A stretch of DNA of 64,000 nt from Aptenodytes patagonicus. Lineage: Eukaryota; Chordata; Aves; Sphenisciformes; Spheniscidae. Where the stretch lies: NCBI RefSeq assembly GCF_965638725.1, contig NC_134970.1:5996001-6060000 (forward strand). The letters are read 5' to 3'. Each line of letters opens with the position of its first letter. Positions within the stretch are counted from its first letter, which is position 1. Below the pieces are notes generated by a model. That model made no database searches, was not told the DNA's origin, and was given only the letters and a program-made list of their open reading frames with translations. Below are positions 23,387-35,781 of this stretch, one piece after another. The position numbers and the translations under genes were made by a program.

Positions 23387-23394
23387 CCTTTATA
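23387..23394 (-). promoter_or_regulatory. CSF1: CSF1 TATA box
   Basis: TATAAAGG on the minus strand lies 106 bases upstream of the CSF1 ATG in a CCG-repeat context. A TATA box here predicts transcription starting near 23,360 and a 5' UTR of roughly 80 bases containing the CCG run (23368-23382). Confidence 0.75.
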
Positions 23395-23450
23395 GCGCCG
23401 CGGCAGCATGTGGTTTATGAGAAAGGGCTGGCGGCCGGCCAGCGCCCGCG

Positions 23451-23756
23451 GCTCGGCTCGGCTCGGCCCCGCTCGGCTCGGCTCGGCCCCGCTCGGCTCG
23501 GCTCGGCTCGGCTCGGCTCGGCTCGGCTCGGCCCCCCTGGGACCGGCCCCGCTCGGAGCGGATCGGGTCCAGCCCGGCTCGGCTCGGCTCGGCTCGGCCC
23601 CCTGGGATCGGCCCCGCTCGGAGCGGATCGGGTCCAGCTCGGCTCGGCTCGGCTCGGCTCGGCTCGGTTCGGCTCGGCTCGGCCCCCTGGGATCGGCCCC
23701 GCTCGGAGCGGATGGGGTCCGGTCCGGCTCGGCTCGGCTCGGCTCGGCTCGGCTCG
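23451..23756. repeat. (GGCTC)n pentamer array with higher-order structure upstream of CSF1
   Basis: GGCTC/GCTCG pentamers run for about 300 bp. They are interrupted three times by the same spacer beginning CCCCCTGGGA(C/T)CGGCC and containing GCTCGGAGCGGAT. The array starts about 60 bp upstream of the CSF1 TATA box. It has higher-order repeats of about 70-90 bp. Confidence 0.92.
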
Positions 23757-23800
23757 CAGCGGCGGGCGCTGTGTGCGCGACCCCCCCACCCCCTGCACCA

Positions 23801-24690
23801 TCACTTGCACACACACACATGCATGCACGCCCCTGGGCACGCGCACTTGCATGTCCATGCATGCCCCTGGGCACGTGCACGCGTACACACACGGGGATGC
23901 GCAGATGTGCACGCGCCAAGGTTGGAGCCCCCCCGCCCGTATGTGCATGCACACCCCTTGGAACACGTACATATGCGCACACACACACACGCATGCACAG
24001 CACTGGGGCATGCACACGCGCACACACACACGCTACTGTATGCGCAGCACCGGGGCTTGCACACATGTATGTGTATGGTCACCCCTGGGCACTTGCACCC
24101 ATGTATGTGTATGGTCACCCCTGGGCACTTGCACCCATGTGCACACGCAGCGCGTGCACACACACACACACACACACCCTGGGGCTCGCACACGTGTGCA
24201 TGCTCACTTCTGGGCACTTGCACACACGCAGCGTGCGCATGCGTGCGCACACACACACACAGCCCTTGGGCTTGCACACATGCATATGTGCATGCTTACC
24301 CCTGGGCACACGCACACGCACACGTGACACAACATGTGCGTGCATGCACAGACCCCACACCTGCATGCACAGACGTGCATGCACACCCATGCACATGTGC
24401 GCACGCACACCACCCACATACACACTGCACGCGTGCACACAAACACACGCCCAACGTGCACACATGCATAAACTCCTACATGCACACACACCTTACACGC
24501 ACACCTGTGTAACCATGCGGCTGTGCGTGCACACCCACACGCATACATTCCGCACACGCAGGGTTGCATGTTTATGTTTGCGCACAAACCACAAATATAC
24601 ACACACGCCCCTTCCACCTGCAGGTGTACACCCACAATCCCACGTGCAGCATACACAAACACGCTGACACGCACACCAACACACCACCCC
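23801..24690. repeat. Degenerate CA/CG/TG alternating purine-pyrimidine tract
   Basis: About 0.9 kb dominated by CACACA, GCGCAC, GCATGC and CACGTG alternations. The cleanest stretches are near 23970-24000, 24135-24178, 24235-24262 and 24305-24327. Two near-identical 37-bp copies around TATGTGTATGGTCACCCCTG occur near 24067 and 24104. The tract lies 0.4-1.3 kb upstream of the CSF1 TATA box. Confidence 0.9.
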
Positions 24691-25147
24691 AGTGCATCGG
24701 CGACGCCGACGCGCAGCCCCGCTGCAGCTTTGTGCCTTGCTCCTGGTCCACGCCATAAGTTTTCCTGCAGAAAATCCTGCGTGGGTCTGACAACCTTCCC
24801 CTTGCAGCACGTGCCTGGTTTGTCCCCAAAACGCCGCCATTTGCAGCCCACCGCAGCCGAAATGCCCTCGAGAGACGTTTCTGCCATGCAGAGGGTTGCA
24901 GGCGATTTGGGAGCGGGGTGCCCTTGCCGTGCCGGGGTGTAGGGCTCATGGGTGCACTGGGTGCTGGGAGCAGTGGCGGGGCGGGGGATTTGGGGTGTCA
25001 GCGTGTGTGAGCGGGGCAGGAGTCGAGGCATCGGGGACAAGAGGATGGTGAGAGGCCCCAGGGTGTTCCTGCAGCGGCTGATTCAGGCTCCCACGGCTGC
25101 TTTGCCTATTGCTGGTGCCGGGCAGGCAGCAGGCACAGAGGTGTGTG

Positions 25148-25812
25148 AACGGATCCGTGGGCGTGGGCGTGCATGGACGGATCCGTGTGTGCAGGGATGG
25201 GTCCGTTTGCATGGGTGTGCATGGACGGATCCGTGTGTGCAGGGATGGATCCGTTTGCATGGGTGTGCATGGACGGATCCGTGTGTGCAGGGGTGGATCC
25301 GTTTGCATGGGTGTGCATGGACGGATCCGTGTGTGCAGGGGTGGATCCGTTTGCATGGGTGTGCATGGACGGATCCGTGTGTGCAGGGGTGGATCCATTT
25401 GCATGGGTGTGCATGGACGGATCCGTGTGTGCAGGGATGGGTCCGTTTGCATGGGTGTGCATGGACGGATCCGTGTGTGCAGGGGTGGATCCGTTTGCAT
25501 GGGTGTGCATGGACGGATCCGTGTGTGCAGGGATGGATCCGTTTGCATGGGTGTGCATGGACGGATCCGTGTGTGCAGGGGTGGATCCGTTTGCATGGGT
25601 GTGCATGGACGGATCCGTGTGTGCAGGGGTGGATCCGTTTGCATGGGCGTGCATGGACGGATCCGTGTGCATGGATGGATCCATGTGTGCATGGATGGAT
25701 CCACACGTGCACGGACGGATCCACACGTGCACGGACGGATCCACGTGTGCACAAGCAGATCCATTTGCATGGGTGTGCAGGAAGGGATCCATGAGTGCTC
25801 GGACGGATCCTT
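25148..25812. repeat. 48-bp minisatellite (two 24-bp halves, each with GGATCC)
   Basis: About ten units whose first half is GCATGGACGGATCCGTGTGT plus GCAG, and whose second half is GGGTGGATCCGTTTGCATGG plus GTGT. A degraded tail of CGTGCACGGACGGATCCACA type follows to 25812. The unit is a multiple of three and lacks stops, which leaves roughly 280-codon frames open on both strands. These are not genes. Confidence 0.95.
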
Positions 25813-28800
25813 GGGCAAGGGATCTGAGGACAGAAAAACCACCGGCGTTGAGGCGCTGGGCACGCAGAAAGCCCCGTCCTCTGCTTTGGGGATTTTCCTG
25901 TTTGCTGCCTGTTTGTTTGCAGGCGACTGGAAGCAATTAATCACCACGAGGTGAACTGTGGCCTTGCAAAGTGTTCGTCACCCCAACAGAACCAGAAAGC
26001 AAAATACTTCGCAAACACGACTGGATGCAAGCGGCGGCCCCGGGTTGCGGCTGTGACAAGGGTATGGTGACAACGGGGCCGCGTGTCGGTGACAGCCACC
26101 ACATCCGAGCTTCGAGGAAGCAGCGGTATCTGCTCCCCCGGGGCCAGAAACGCCAACGGGGTTTCAAGAAGCTGCTGAGGGTTTTTCTTGGAGCTGAGAT
26201 AACGCCAAACGAACCGAGGGCCGGGATCGGGGACCCGGCAGAGGAACGACGGGGGTTTGGGGTTTGGGGAAGAGCTGGGAGCCGTCCGGAGATGGGGACA
26301 GCAGTGACGGCTCCGCAATGGCATCAAATCTGCACCGGTTTATGGGTGCCATGTGTGTCCTTATCAACCACAGGTAGCCCTTAGCAACTGCACGCAGATA
26401 AACATTGATGGTGAGGATGATGGCAACAGGGGGAGGAAGGACGCTGGGGTTAAAAATGAGCCATACTCACAAAATAACCCCCTTTCCCCCCCCCCAGATG
26501 CCAAGAGATTATATTCGTTTTCCGCAATGAGCTGTCCTGGGAGCCTCAGCAGCACCCAGCAGTGGGAGGACGCCGTGGTGGGCACCCAAGGGACACAGCC
26601 GGGTGACACCAGCCCCGAGGGGTGACTCACGGGGACCCCGTGCCAGCGCGTGAGGCCCTTTTACACTGGCTGAGGACCACGCTCCTTCTTATCTCCTGCA
26701 CACTCATCCCCCCTCCTTTTAAGTGACCGGAAAAGTGTCACATCCCCAAGTCATGGGACAAGTGAGTGCGGGCAGGGGGACAGAGGGACAGAGGGACAGG
26801 TTAATAATCCACCCCCTGCGTGACAGAGGGCAAAAGCAGGAGCCGCCTCCTTTTTTTTTTGGCAGGGAAGTGGCTTTTGCCCCTCCTCCCCTCCCAAACC
26901 TGCCGAAATCCCTGAGTCACGGGGCAGAAATAGAGACGACATCAAGAGCGGCGGCGGGTGACAGCAGTGGCAGCACCCCCCCGTGCCCACACCACAGGCA
27001 GCAAAATTTGGGGAGGCAAAATTTGGGCGGGGGGGGGGACGGGGGGGGACCTGGCTGTCCCACTCCCAGTTGCAAAGTGGGACCAGTGGCACTGTCACCG
27101 CTCTGGTACTGCCCCGGGGGGCTGCTGTCCCCATCTCCCCTGCAGCCACCTCCAAGCCCTGAGGCTGTCACCCAGGGGGGCAAGGCAGGATGAGGCCGTG
27201 GGGGCTCGTGGGCATCCCAGGGGGCTCCCCAGGTCTGCTGGCCCCCAGCGCAGGGGGATGCAGGGATGCAGGCAGAGGGGATGCAGGATGCTCCCGGCTT
27301 CGAAGGGCCTGGACCAGACACCGGTACCATTCCACTTGCAACCGCATCTCCTCCGTGTCTGAGGTTAGAGCATCCCCGGACCTTGACCCTCCCGCTCGGG
27401 GAGCTGGAGGGATCCTGGTCGGGTAGCTTCAGCTTCAGCGATTCCCCCTCTTCCCAGCCCCGATGGGAACAGGAGCACATCCCAACCCAATGCCTCATTT
27501 TTCGAAGGCTTTTTCAGGCCAGCGAGCACCAAAAGGAGGTTAAAACCTGCAGCATATCCGAAGCCCCCCCGGCTGCGTAGGGCTCTGTGGAGAAAGTTAT
27601 TTCCAGCAAGAAAGTGCTGCAAGCTCTTAATCAGTTCCTTCCCCGGTGATTCACCGCGGGGCCGGGACGCTCTCCCCACAGCCGGTGGATGAGTCTTTCC
27701 AGGCACTGCAGCAGAGCCAGGACCGCGGGGCCCCCCCCAAGCACGGTCCGGGCTGGAGCGGTGTGTGCCCAGGCTGGAAATCCCCGTGGGAAGGTCCCGA
27801 GCCGGTTCCTTGAGGAGCAGAGGAATGCGGGTGGCAGGCGCTCCCCCCGGCCCGCTGCCAGCGGTGGGGACTCGGGATGTCACAAGCAGGCAGCGGGATG
27901 AGGCTGGAGCCTTCATCCCGTGGCGAGCCCCCTGCTTCCTCCCCTCCATCCCTCCCACATTGCCTGCTCCAGACCGGGCCCCTCTGTCTTGCTCTGGACC
28001 CCCTCCCCCCCCCCCCGTCCAGCCCCGATCATCCCCCCTGCTTGGGGTCCCCAGCCTACCATGGGGTAGGCACCCATGGGAGAGGAGCGCTGGCTGGATC
28101 CGGGCGCAGGGGAATCGGTGGCTGTCGGCCGGCCAGGCTGGGAGCGAGGGAACCACAGGGTCAGGCTGCGTCCGGCGCCCGCGGAGAAAGTCCCTTTTTA
28201 AAGTTATCATAACCCAGGGTCCAGCCGTCCTCGACCGCGGAGGCTCCCGGGGGACTTGCCAGCCCCCCCGGCACACGCTGAGGGGGGGGCCTGGGCAGGG
28301 ATAAAGCTCAGCCCCTTGGCTCGGGGAGGGGTCACCCGTGCCAGGGGTGCGTGCCAGGAGGAGAGGGGGGACAGAGGATGGGTTATGGCCCCACATGGGT
28401 CACCAGCGTGTCCCCAGCCCTCGCGGCCAGGGCTGAATCACGCCAGGCTCCGGCTCCGCTCCTCCCTCCACCGAGGAATGCAGCTGGAGCCGGAGCCAAA
28501 AGACTTCCCGGGCGGCTGCCCACCGGCACCCACCGAGCCTGGGGGGGACAAGAGGGGGCAGGAGGTGCCACCGGTAGCCCCTTGGCTGCAGCGGTTTTGG
28601 GGTGGTGGCAAGAGGCTGCCCACCCCACGGCATCTCCATGTGCCCATGCTCCAGGGGGCTGCACCGATGGGTGCCCAGGGCTCCCCAACACCCCCAGTAT
28701 ACCCTGAACCAGGGTGCTGCGGGGAGGGGGGGGGACGTCACAGCCCGCAGCGTGCCACATCCCCTGCTCAGCCCCACACAGGGAGCGCCCACCGGCTTGG

Positions 28801-31800
28801 CATCACCCGGTGCTCGTGGCACGGTGCAGCGTGGGTGCAGACCCGGCACCCTCCAGCTCAGCCTGGCTGGAGCCAAGCGGGTGCTGACTCACGGGGGGGG
28901 GGGGGGGGGGGGGGTCCGGGGGCTGCGCCGGGAGCAGCTGGGTACAGGTGGGGGTGGGCGGCCAAGTAGCGTCGGGGGGGAGCGCAGCTCTGCGCCAGGA
29001 CCGGGGGCAGGATGGGCAAAGGGCTTGGGAGCGCTCCAGGGAAGCCTGGCCTTGGCGCCATGGTGGAGGGGGGGCCAGCGGCACCCGCCCCAGGAGGGCT
29101 GCGGGGTCCCCGGCTGCCGCCGGGGCTGGGCACAAGCTCTTGCCAAACCGTCGCCGGGATGCCACGGCCCTGGGGCTGCCATGATGGATGGAGACAGCAT
29201 CATCCTTGACCTCGGTACGTGTCCAGGTGGCTAAATCCCCCCTTTGCCTCCCAAATTGGGCATCTGCACCCCACGTGGCTCCGGCCCCGGGCTGGCAGGG
29301 GTGGCACAGGGGTGCCACCCACAAATGCGAGGCTGGAGGGGGTGTTTCAAGCCACCGGCCCTGAGCAATGAAGATGCTGCTGGGGCGTCGCGAGGAGGGT
29401 CCAGAGCCGCCCCGGCCACAAACAGAAGAGCCGTTTGTCCTCCCCGCCGGGGCTGGTTGTTTATCTGCAGCCGGAGCTGTTTACATCAGCCACTGGCCCC
29501 GATCTCCGCCACGGAGACACACACGCGGGGCCCCATCCCCGGCTGCGCCCCCGGGTCCCCAGGTGCCACCGGGGCTTTGCCGGGGAAGGAGGGGGAGAGG
29601 GGACAGATCGGGGTGTGCGAGAGCCCTGGCGAGGGCTGAGTCATGGCCTCATCCTGCTCCACACCCAGCGGCCATCCTGCCCCGCCGTCAGCAGCAGCTC
29701 TCCCCCGCACAGGATCTGTCCCCGGGAGCTGCAGAGCCCCTTTCCCTGCTTGCATCCTTGAAATCAGGGGGGACCCCCAGCCCCAAGGGACATCCCTGCC
29801 AACCAAAGTGACACCCTGGGGGACAAGGACCAGTCCCCAGGCGCTGCAAGGGGCAGCGGGGCTCAGCCCCCATCGTCTTCCTTGCTGCGGATGGAGGGAG
29901 ACCGAGACAAGCGCCTACGGGCCCAGCTGGATGGATGGATGGGCTGGGGGCTGGACAGACAGACCGACTGTCACCCATCAGACCCCCTGCAGCGTGCAAA
30001 CCCCCATAATTTTATTGCTTGATTCCAGCCCCGATCCCCGAGGGGCAGCTGGGGGCTGCCCCGTCCCCGAGCGGGGCTCAGCCCCCGGGAGAGCCCCGCG
30101 CCCGGGGGGGAACACGAAGGGCCCCGCTCGCCGGGGTGGGAGCCCTCGCCTCCCAAAAGGAAGCAGCTCCTGCCAGGAATTCGAGGCATTACTCAGCTCG
30201 GTGGCCAGGGATCAGCTGTTTTGGCTGCGCAGAGCCTGTTTTCCATTAGCAGCAGAGGTTTTAGCACCGTAAAGCTGCCTCCTCCCTCCTGCCCGCAGCT
30301 CCAGAACGGCCCCCGAGAGCCCGAGCCCTACCTGGGGGGACGGGATGCCGACAGCAGGTAGAGGGAAGCCGGCAGCGGTTTAGCCCTAACGAGCCTTGGC
30401 CGTGAGAGCTCCCCGTGGCTCCGCGCCTGGATCCGGCCCTTTTCCATCGCAGGGACGCATTTCAGGCGGCTGGTCGGAGGGATCGCGGTGCTGGGGGAGC
30501 TGCCGGTGCCGGGTGTGCCGATGCCGCGGCGCGCACATGCTGCAAGCCCAGCTGCGCTGGCAGCCCGGTGCCCTGGCTGGTGGCCAAGTGGTTCGTTTTG
30601 GGCTGAAAACAGGAGATTTCGATGCGCTGCAATGGCTGGTGGGGGTGAAGGTGGCAATAAGGGGGTGAAGAGGCGTTTGGGGGTGTTGCAAAAAGCTCTC
30701 CAGCCTCTCACCTCTCCAGCCAAACTCTGCGCTTGGGAAGGGTCTGGAATCCACTCGGGTTTATTAAAAGCATCTTTTGGGCTCTGGGAAACCGAATAAA
30801 TGCGTCACAAACACCGAGTCCAACCCCCGCTTCCAGGCAGCCCGGGTCTGGTATCACGAGAGGGGACACGGCAGGACCGAGCGCAACTGGCATCATGCTG
30901 CATCTCTCCGTGAAAAGCCACCAGCTGGCGAGCGCAGCCCGCTCCCACCGCTCCCACCGCTCCCCGGCCAACACCGATGCTAAATCCGGCCTTTCCCATC
31001 TCCCTCGCAGCTGGACCAGGTGCTCCTGCCTCCATCCCGGTGGCCTCGGCTTCCCTCCCCGGGGACATTTCCCCATCCTCTTCCCCCCCACCCATCGCGA
31101 CCTCCATCCCCATCCGAGCGCGGAGCCGAGCAGGCCCCAGCAATGGGGCGAAGCGGCTCCAGCTGTTTGCACATGGTTGGAGACTCCAATTTTGATGCAT
31201 TTTCTGCTTTTTCCAAGAAAACTAATGGTCCTTTCAGCAGGTGAACTGTTTCCCTGCTCAGCCAGGAAGCAAACGTCCCGTCCCACTCCGGGGAGCATCG
31301 GCCGTGCTGTGGATGCAAGGGGGGGGCTTTGAGCAGAGCTGGAAAGCGGGATGCTTATGCAGGCATGCAGCAAAGCTGGTCAAAAATAGGGTCCTACAGC
31401 AGTTTGGGGGGGGGCTGCGGCTATGCTTAGAGGAGGAGATGCTGCTGGGTAGCCCGGATCGCCCTCCTCCCAGCTGATAGCACCCTGTGTGCCCAGCCGC
31501 CGGGTTGTGCACCTATGCCACGAGCATTGTATCATCCCCAGGACAGCATAAACAACCTTCAGCCGCCACCAGGAAAAAAAACAGGCTGATGCATCTTGGC
31601 ATGCACTGCTGCGGCTCCACCCGTCCTCCCACCCGGCAGCCCTCCGGCCCGTGGGACAGCCGGCAAAAACGGCCCCACGGCCCCTTCAAAACCCCATGGA
31701 GCAACACGCTGTCGCAACGGGGGCGGGCGGAAACGGTACCCGGCGAGGCTGAAGAGCACGAAACCGCTATAGGGAACCTGCAAGGGTGCTCGTGGCCCCG

Positions 31801-33335
31801 GAGAGTGGGCGATGCTCGGGGTGCCCCTCACCTGGACCCTGAGTTTGGGTCATCTTCCATGTCCTTGCATGGGGAGGATGCAGGATAGGGGCCAGGATGC
31901 CGAGTGCCTCCAAGGCATGGAGAGAGTCGGCAGCCCCCAGCGTGATTCCTCCCACCCCAAGCAATGGGATGGACCAAGGATCCCCAAGGATCTTGGAAAG
32001 GCTTAAATTTAGGGGCTGAGATGAGCCAGGCAAGTCCCAGCTCAACAAGGAGACCTGGGCGTGAGCCGAGGCCAATCCATCCCCAAACCCACTCCCAGCC
32101 GTGGGGAAGGGGCTCCACGTTGCTCCCCCTGCCCGGTAATGCCACGGGGCCAGTCTGCTGCTGCCATCCCCCACCCCCCCAGCCCCGGCACTCGTAATTG
32201 AGTATAATCCAGCGGAATTTCATCCCGCGGCCACTGCTGTCGCATCTGGAGGCTGGTGTGGTCTGCTCATAGCCGTGCTCCATTTCCAAACAACCACAAG
32301 AGTTTTCCATCCTCTTTTGATTAGCGTGCGGTTCCCGCCACAGAGCCTTCTGCCAGTTTGCCCCGAGCGGGGCCGGCAGCCCCATGCTCAGCCGGGGACC
32401 TTGGCCGCGATGTCCCCAGGGGTTCCCAAGCATTCCTGATCTGTTAAAATTCATGATGACCCCCTGGTATGGCTGTTGCCGTCGGCTGGGGACAGAGCCC
32501 GGCTCCCGGCGGCTCTGCCGGGGAGGGTGGTGGCACGGCAACGGGGACCTGCCTCCTGCCAGCTAGCGATCCTGCTTCCCAGAAAACCACCCCAGGATGG
32601 GAATCGGCAGCTGATCAAAGGGGAGCTGCCCCACGTCCTCCCAAGCCCAGGGCTGCAAGGCCAAGCTGGAGGCTGTGCCAGGCTCTTAACGCACGGTCAA
32701 AATACCAGGGCTTTGCTCAGCCCGATGCTGGTGGCACCACTCCACAGCCCAGTGACCGTCCCCAAGGGTGGGGGAGCCCCTGGGTGCCCCCATCACCCCT
32801 CCCTGGGGAGCACCCAGCTACAGAGAGGATACAGTCCCCCCCATCCATGCTCCCCGATGGGTGGGATAAACCCCTCCAGGAGCTCCTGGCTCCCAGGTCC
32901 CAGCCACCCAGCAGGTCCCTCCTGCTGTCCCCGGGCCCCGTCCCCGCTCATGGCACTGCAGCGGCAGCGGCTCAGCCACATCTGGGGCCGATTTTCCATG
33001 CAAAGCCACATTCGCCTCTGGGACGCAGAAGCCGCTCCGGGAAATCCCGCGGGAGCCGAGGAAACAGCCCGAAGGCTGGCTCAGGATGTGGTCGCTTGAC
33101 CTGGAGGAAAGTGGAGCTGGAGGGGCAGCGGGGGAGCGCTGCTGGATGGGGGCAGCGGCAGGAGAAACCTTCCCCCCCCCCCCCCCCCCGCTCGCCCAGA
33201 CCCCGCCAAGAACAGTCTCGCTGTGGCCCTGGGGACAGGATTACGCCGAGCTGGAAGCATGTCCTGCCACGAGCCCAGGCGCTCCATGACCTCACCACCA
33301 CGTGCCTCCAACAAGGAAGGAAAAGAGGAAACTTA

Positions 33336-33379
<44 letters not shown>

Positions 33380-35781
33380 ATAACCTTTGCCCGAGCTTTT
33401 CCTGGGGGAGAGAGTGTGACCCATGGCCAGCACCACTCACCCTTTCCACGACAGCGAGCATCACCCGGGGTGATGGTGAACCCACCCAGCCCACACGCTG
33501 CTCCGGCTCCGCTCCCGCATCCCCAAGCCGTGAGGATGGACACGGGGACATCGCTCCCGGCCACGCTGGAGCTGCGATCCGCCTCCCCAAACCCACCTCT
33601 GCCTTGTCCCAGGGGCACAGCCACCCCTCGGGGCCACCCTAGGCACTGGATGGGGTCGTCACCGTGCACCTATGGGTGCCGCACACCCCCCCCCCCGCCG
33701 TTGCACATCCTTGATGTATGTAGAGGCGAGTTTGAGTGGCTTAGCAATGCAGCAGCTGGCATTGGGAAATGAAGCCGGGGGAAGTTATGCCCAGGCTAAT
33801 AAATACATCGAAACCGTTTGTGGTTTCCTCATGGGTGGCATCCTCCCTCTCCCACCCCCGCGGTGAAGTTCCCCAGGGCTCAGCTCACGGAAGGCAGAGC
33901 CGTCGGCTGAATCCCCATCCCACCCCAGGGCCGATGCTGGAGCTGCCAGCAGATGCAGGAAGGGAAATGACAATTAAAAAGAAGGAAAATATTAATTCCT
34001 CCCGGCAAAAGTGGTACAGCGCTGGGATGGAGCTCACCTCCATCCCCAGGGATGCCAAAATTACACCTGACCGCAGCAGGGACCTGGGCAGGATTCGGAG
34101 CGGGGACCCCTCTGTTACCCCGAGCTGCTGGAAACACTGCGGAAAAGCAGGACATGAACCGGGATCAGCTCCCTGGGAAAAGCCCAAACCACTCGGAGCT
34201 ACTAATTCCTCCTGCCCAGCGCCAGGTCTCTTGGCTGGGAAGTCCTGGGGTGGTTTGGCTTCGCTTCAGTCCTTCCCTTCACAGATGAGGCTCGATGTCA
34301 CCGTGAGGCACCTGACCCCAACAGCAGCACCTTTGCTTCAAGGAGGGGAGGGAAGAGCCAAATCCCAGGAAAGGGGCTGGAGCCAAAGCTGCCCCGCACC
34401 CCTCCCAGCATGGAAAAATGAAACTGGAGCCGCTCATGGGCTGAAATCCCTTTTTTTTTTGGGGGGGGGACACACGTTTACAGCAAGGGGAGCTGAGCAG
34501 CACGTGGGTTGCTTCCCTGCACCCCCAGCCCCTGTCCTGGGGGGGGGGGGGGGGGAATAGCTCACTTCCCTCAACCCCCCCAGGTTGAGCATCTCGGGGT
34601 GCAGATGGAGCCTGAGTGTCAATCCCCTCCTGAAACACCCCACGAGCCACCACGGCACCAGCCATGTGGTGACAACGAGTGATCCCGGTGACTCAGAGGG
34701 AGGGAGGGAACGTACACGTGCCCCTTCCCCACCTCAGGCCGCCCCCCCCCCCCCCCCCCCCCCCCAGTGCCACCACCCTCATCCCTGTCCCCAAACCCAC
34801 CTCCAGACCCCAGCCCAGGTGCTGGGAGGACAAACACGGCTCCGAGCGCCTCTGCCCTGGGCAGTGCCCACAGCCACCCCCAAAGCCAGGGGATCCCCCC
34901 CCCCCCGTATTTCAGGACAGGAGGCATCGGCAGCAGGATCACCTCCAGGCTGTGGATTTAAGAAGAATCCTTAAATTAAAAGCTTAATCCCTACCTACAA
35001 GGGGGCAAACCAGCTGCTGGCTCCTCTTTGTACAGCACCTGGCACTGGGAGCGAGCAGGACCCGAGCTGCTACTGCAATAGAGAGAAGATGGATTGGGAT
35101 TGGGATGAGAGCCCAAGAGCCTCCCTCCATCCCTCCAAAACCCTTTTACTGAGCCAGGGAGGCAAATTTATCCTCCCCAACATCAGGACCAACACTTGGC
35201 AGCTGTTTTCTCTCAGCTCCCAGGGCTCACCTGGCCCAGGGCGGCCGTGCAGGATACAGCCGAGCGTCAGCCAAGCAGGTTTTTTTTTCCCCTTGGAAAG
35301 GGAAAAGCGGATCCAGGTTTGCTGCAGGGCTGAGCAGGGGGATTTCCTGGGGTGAAGCACAGAAAAGGACTGTGGGGGGATGAACTCAGCCTCCCCGGTG
35401 GCACCGCATCTTCCACCGCCTTCCCGTGGGCTGGGTGACGGGGCTGTGCACGCCGCAGGACTGCCGCTGTCACGGGCCAGGAGACGTCCCCTGGAGGGGC
35501 TAGGGTGGGGGGCTGGGTTTGGGGGTGTCCGGGTGGATGCTTCGCGTGACGGAGTCACAACTCACCCCCCCACACACATCCCAGGATGCTGCTTTTAGGC
35601 TGTTTTCCTCCCCCCCCCCCCCGACCTTCACACATTCCAGCCAGGCTCGGCTGCTGAGTCACGCTTGGCTGGCCGAGGGACAAGGGACCTGTCAGGGGAC
35701 AAGGGACCTTCCCACCGCCTGCCCCCCCCCCCCCTCAAGGAGGAGAGACTCATCAAAACCACTCCAGGGAGGAAAAGCACC
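25813..35781. other. Gene-free upstream region of CSF1 / EPS8L3, part 1
   Basis: No coding exon, RNA gene or autonomous transposon was recognised. The stretch contains long homopolymers (T38 at 33338-33375, G22 at 28893-28914, C24 at 34742-34765), GGAT-type microsatellite traces near 29930, and several TGASTCA sites (26623, 26913, 28885, 29637, 34689, 35655). It is probably intergenic regulatory DNA. Confidence 0.55.

Noticed and set aside
23408-24667. 419-codon open frame on plus
   Set aside because: It is a translation of the GGCTC array and the CA/CG tract. The product is low-complexity Ala-Arg-Leu-Gly then His-Thr, with no domain.
24952-25954. Open frames of about 280 codons on both strands
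   Set aside because: They are translations of the 48-bp minisatellite. Repetition, openness on both strands and lack of splice or domain features rule out a gene.
27365-28396. 343-codon minus-strand open frame
   Set aside because: Compositionally biased Gly/Pro/Arg, no known family and no promoter or splice context.
33338-33375. T38 run that could be the poly(A) tail of a minus-strand retrocopy
   Set aside because: Sequence on its plus-strand right side, where the inserted body would be, shows no LINE, SINE or processed-gene similarity and no obvious target-site duplication.
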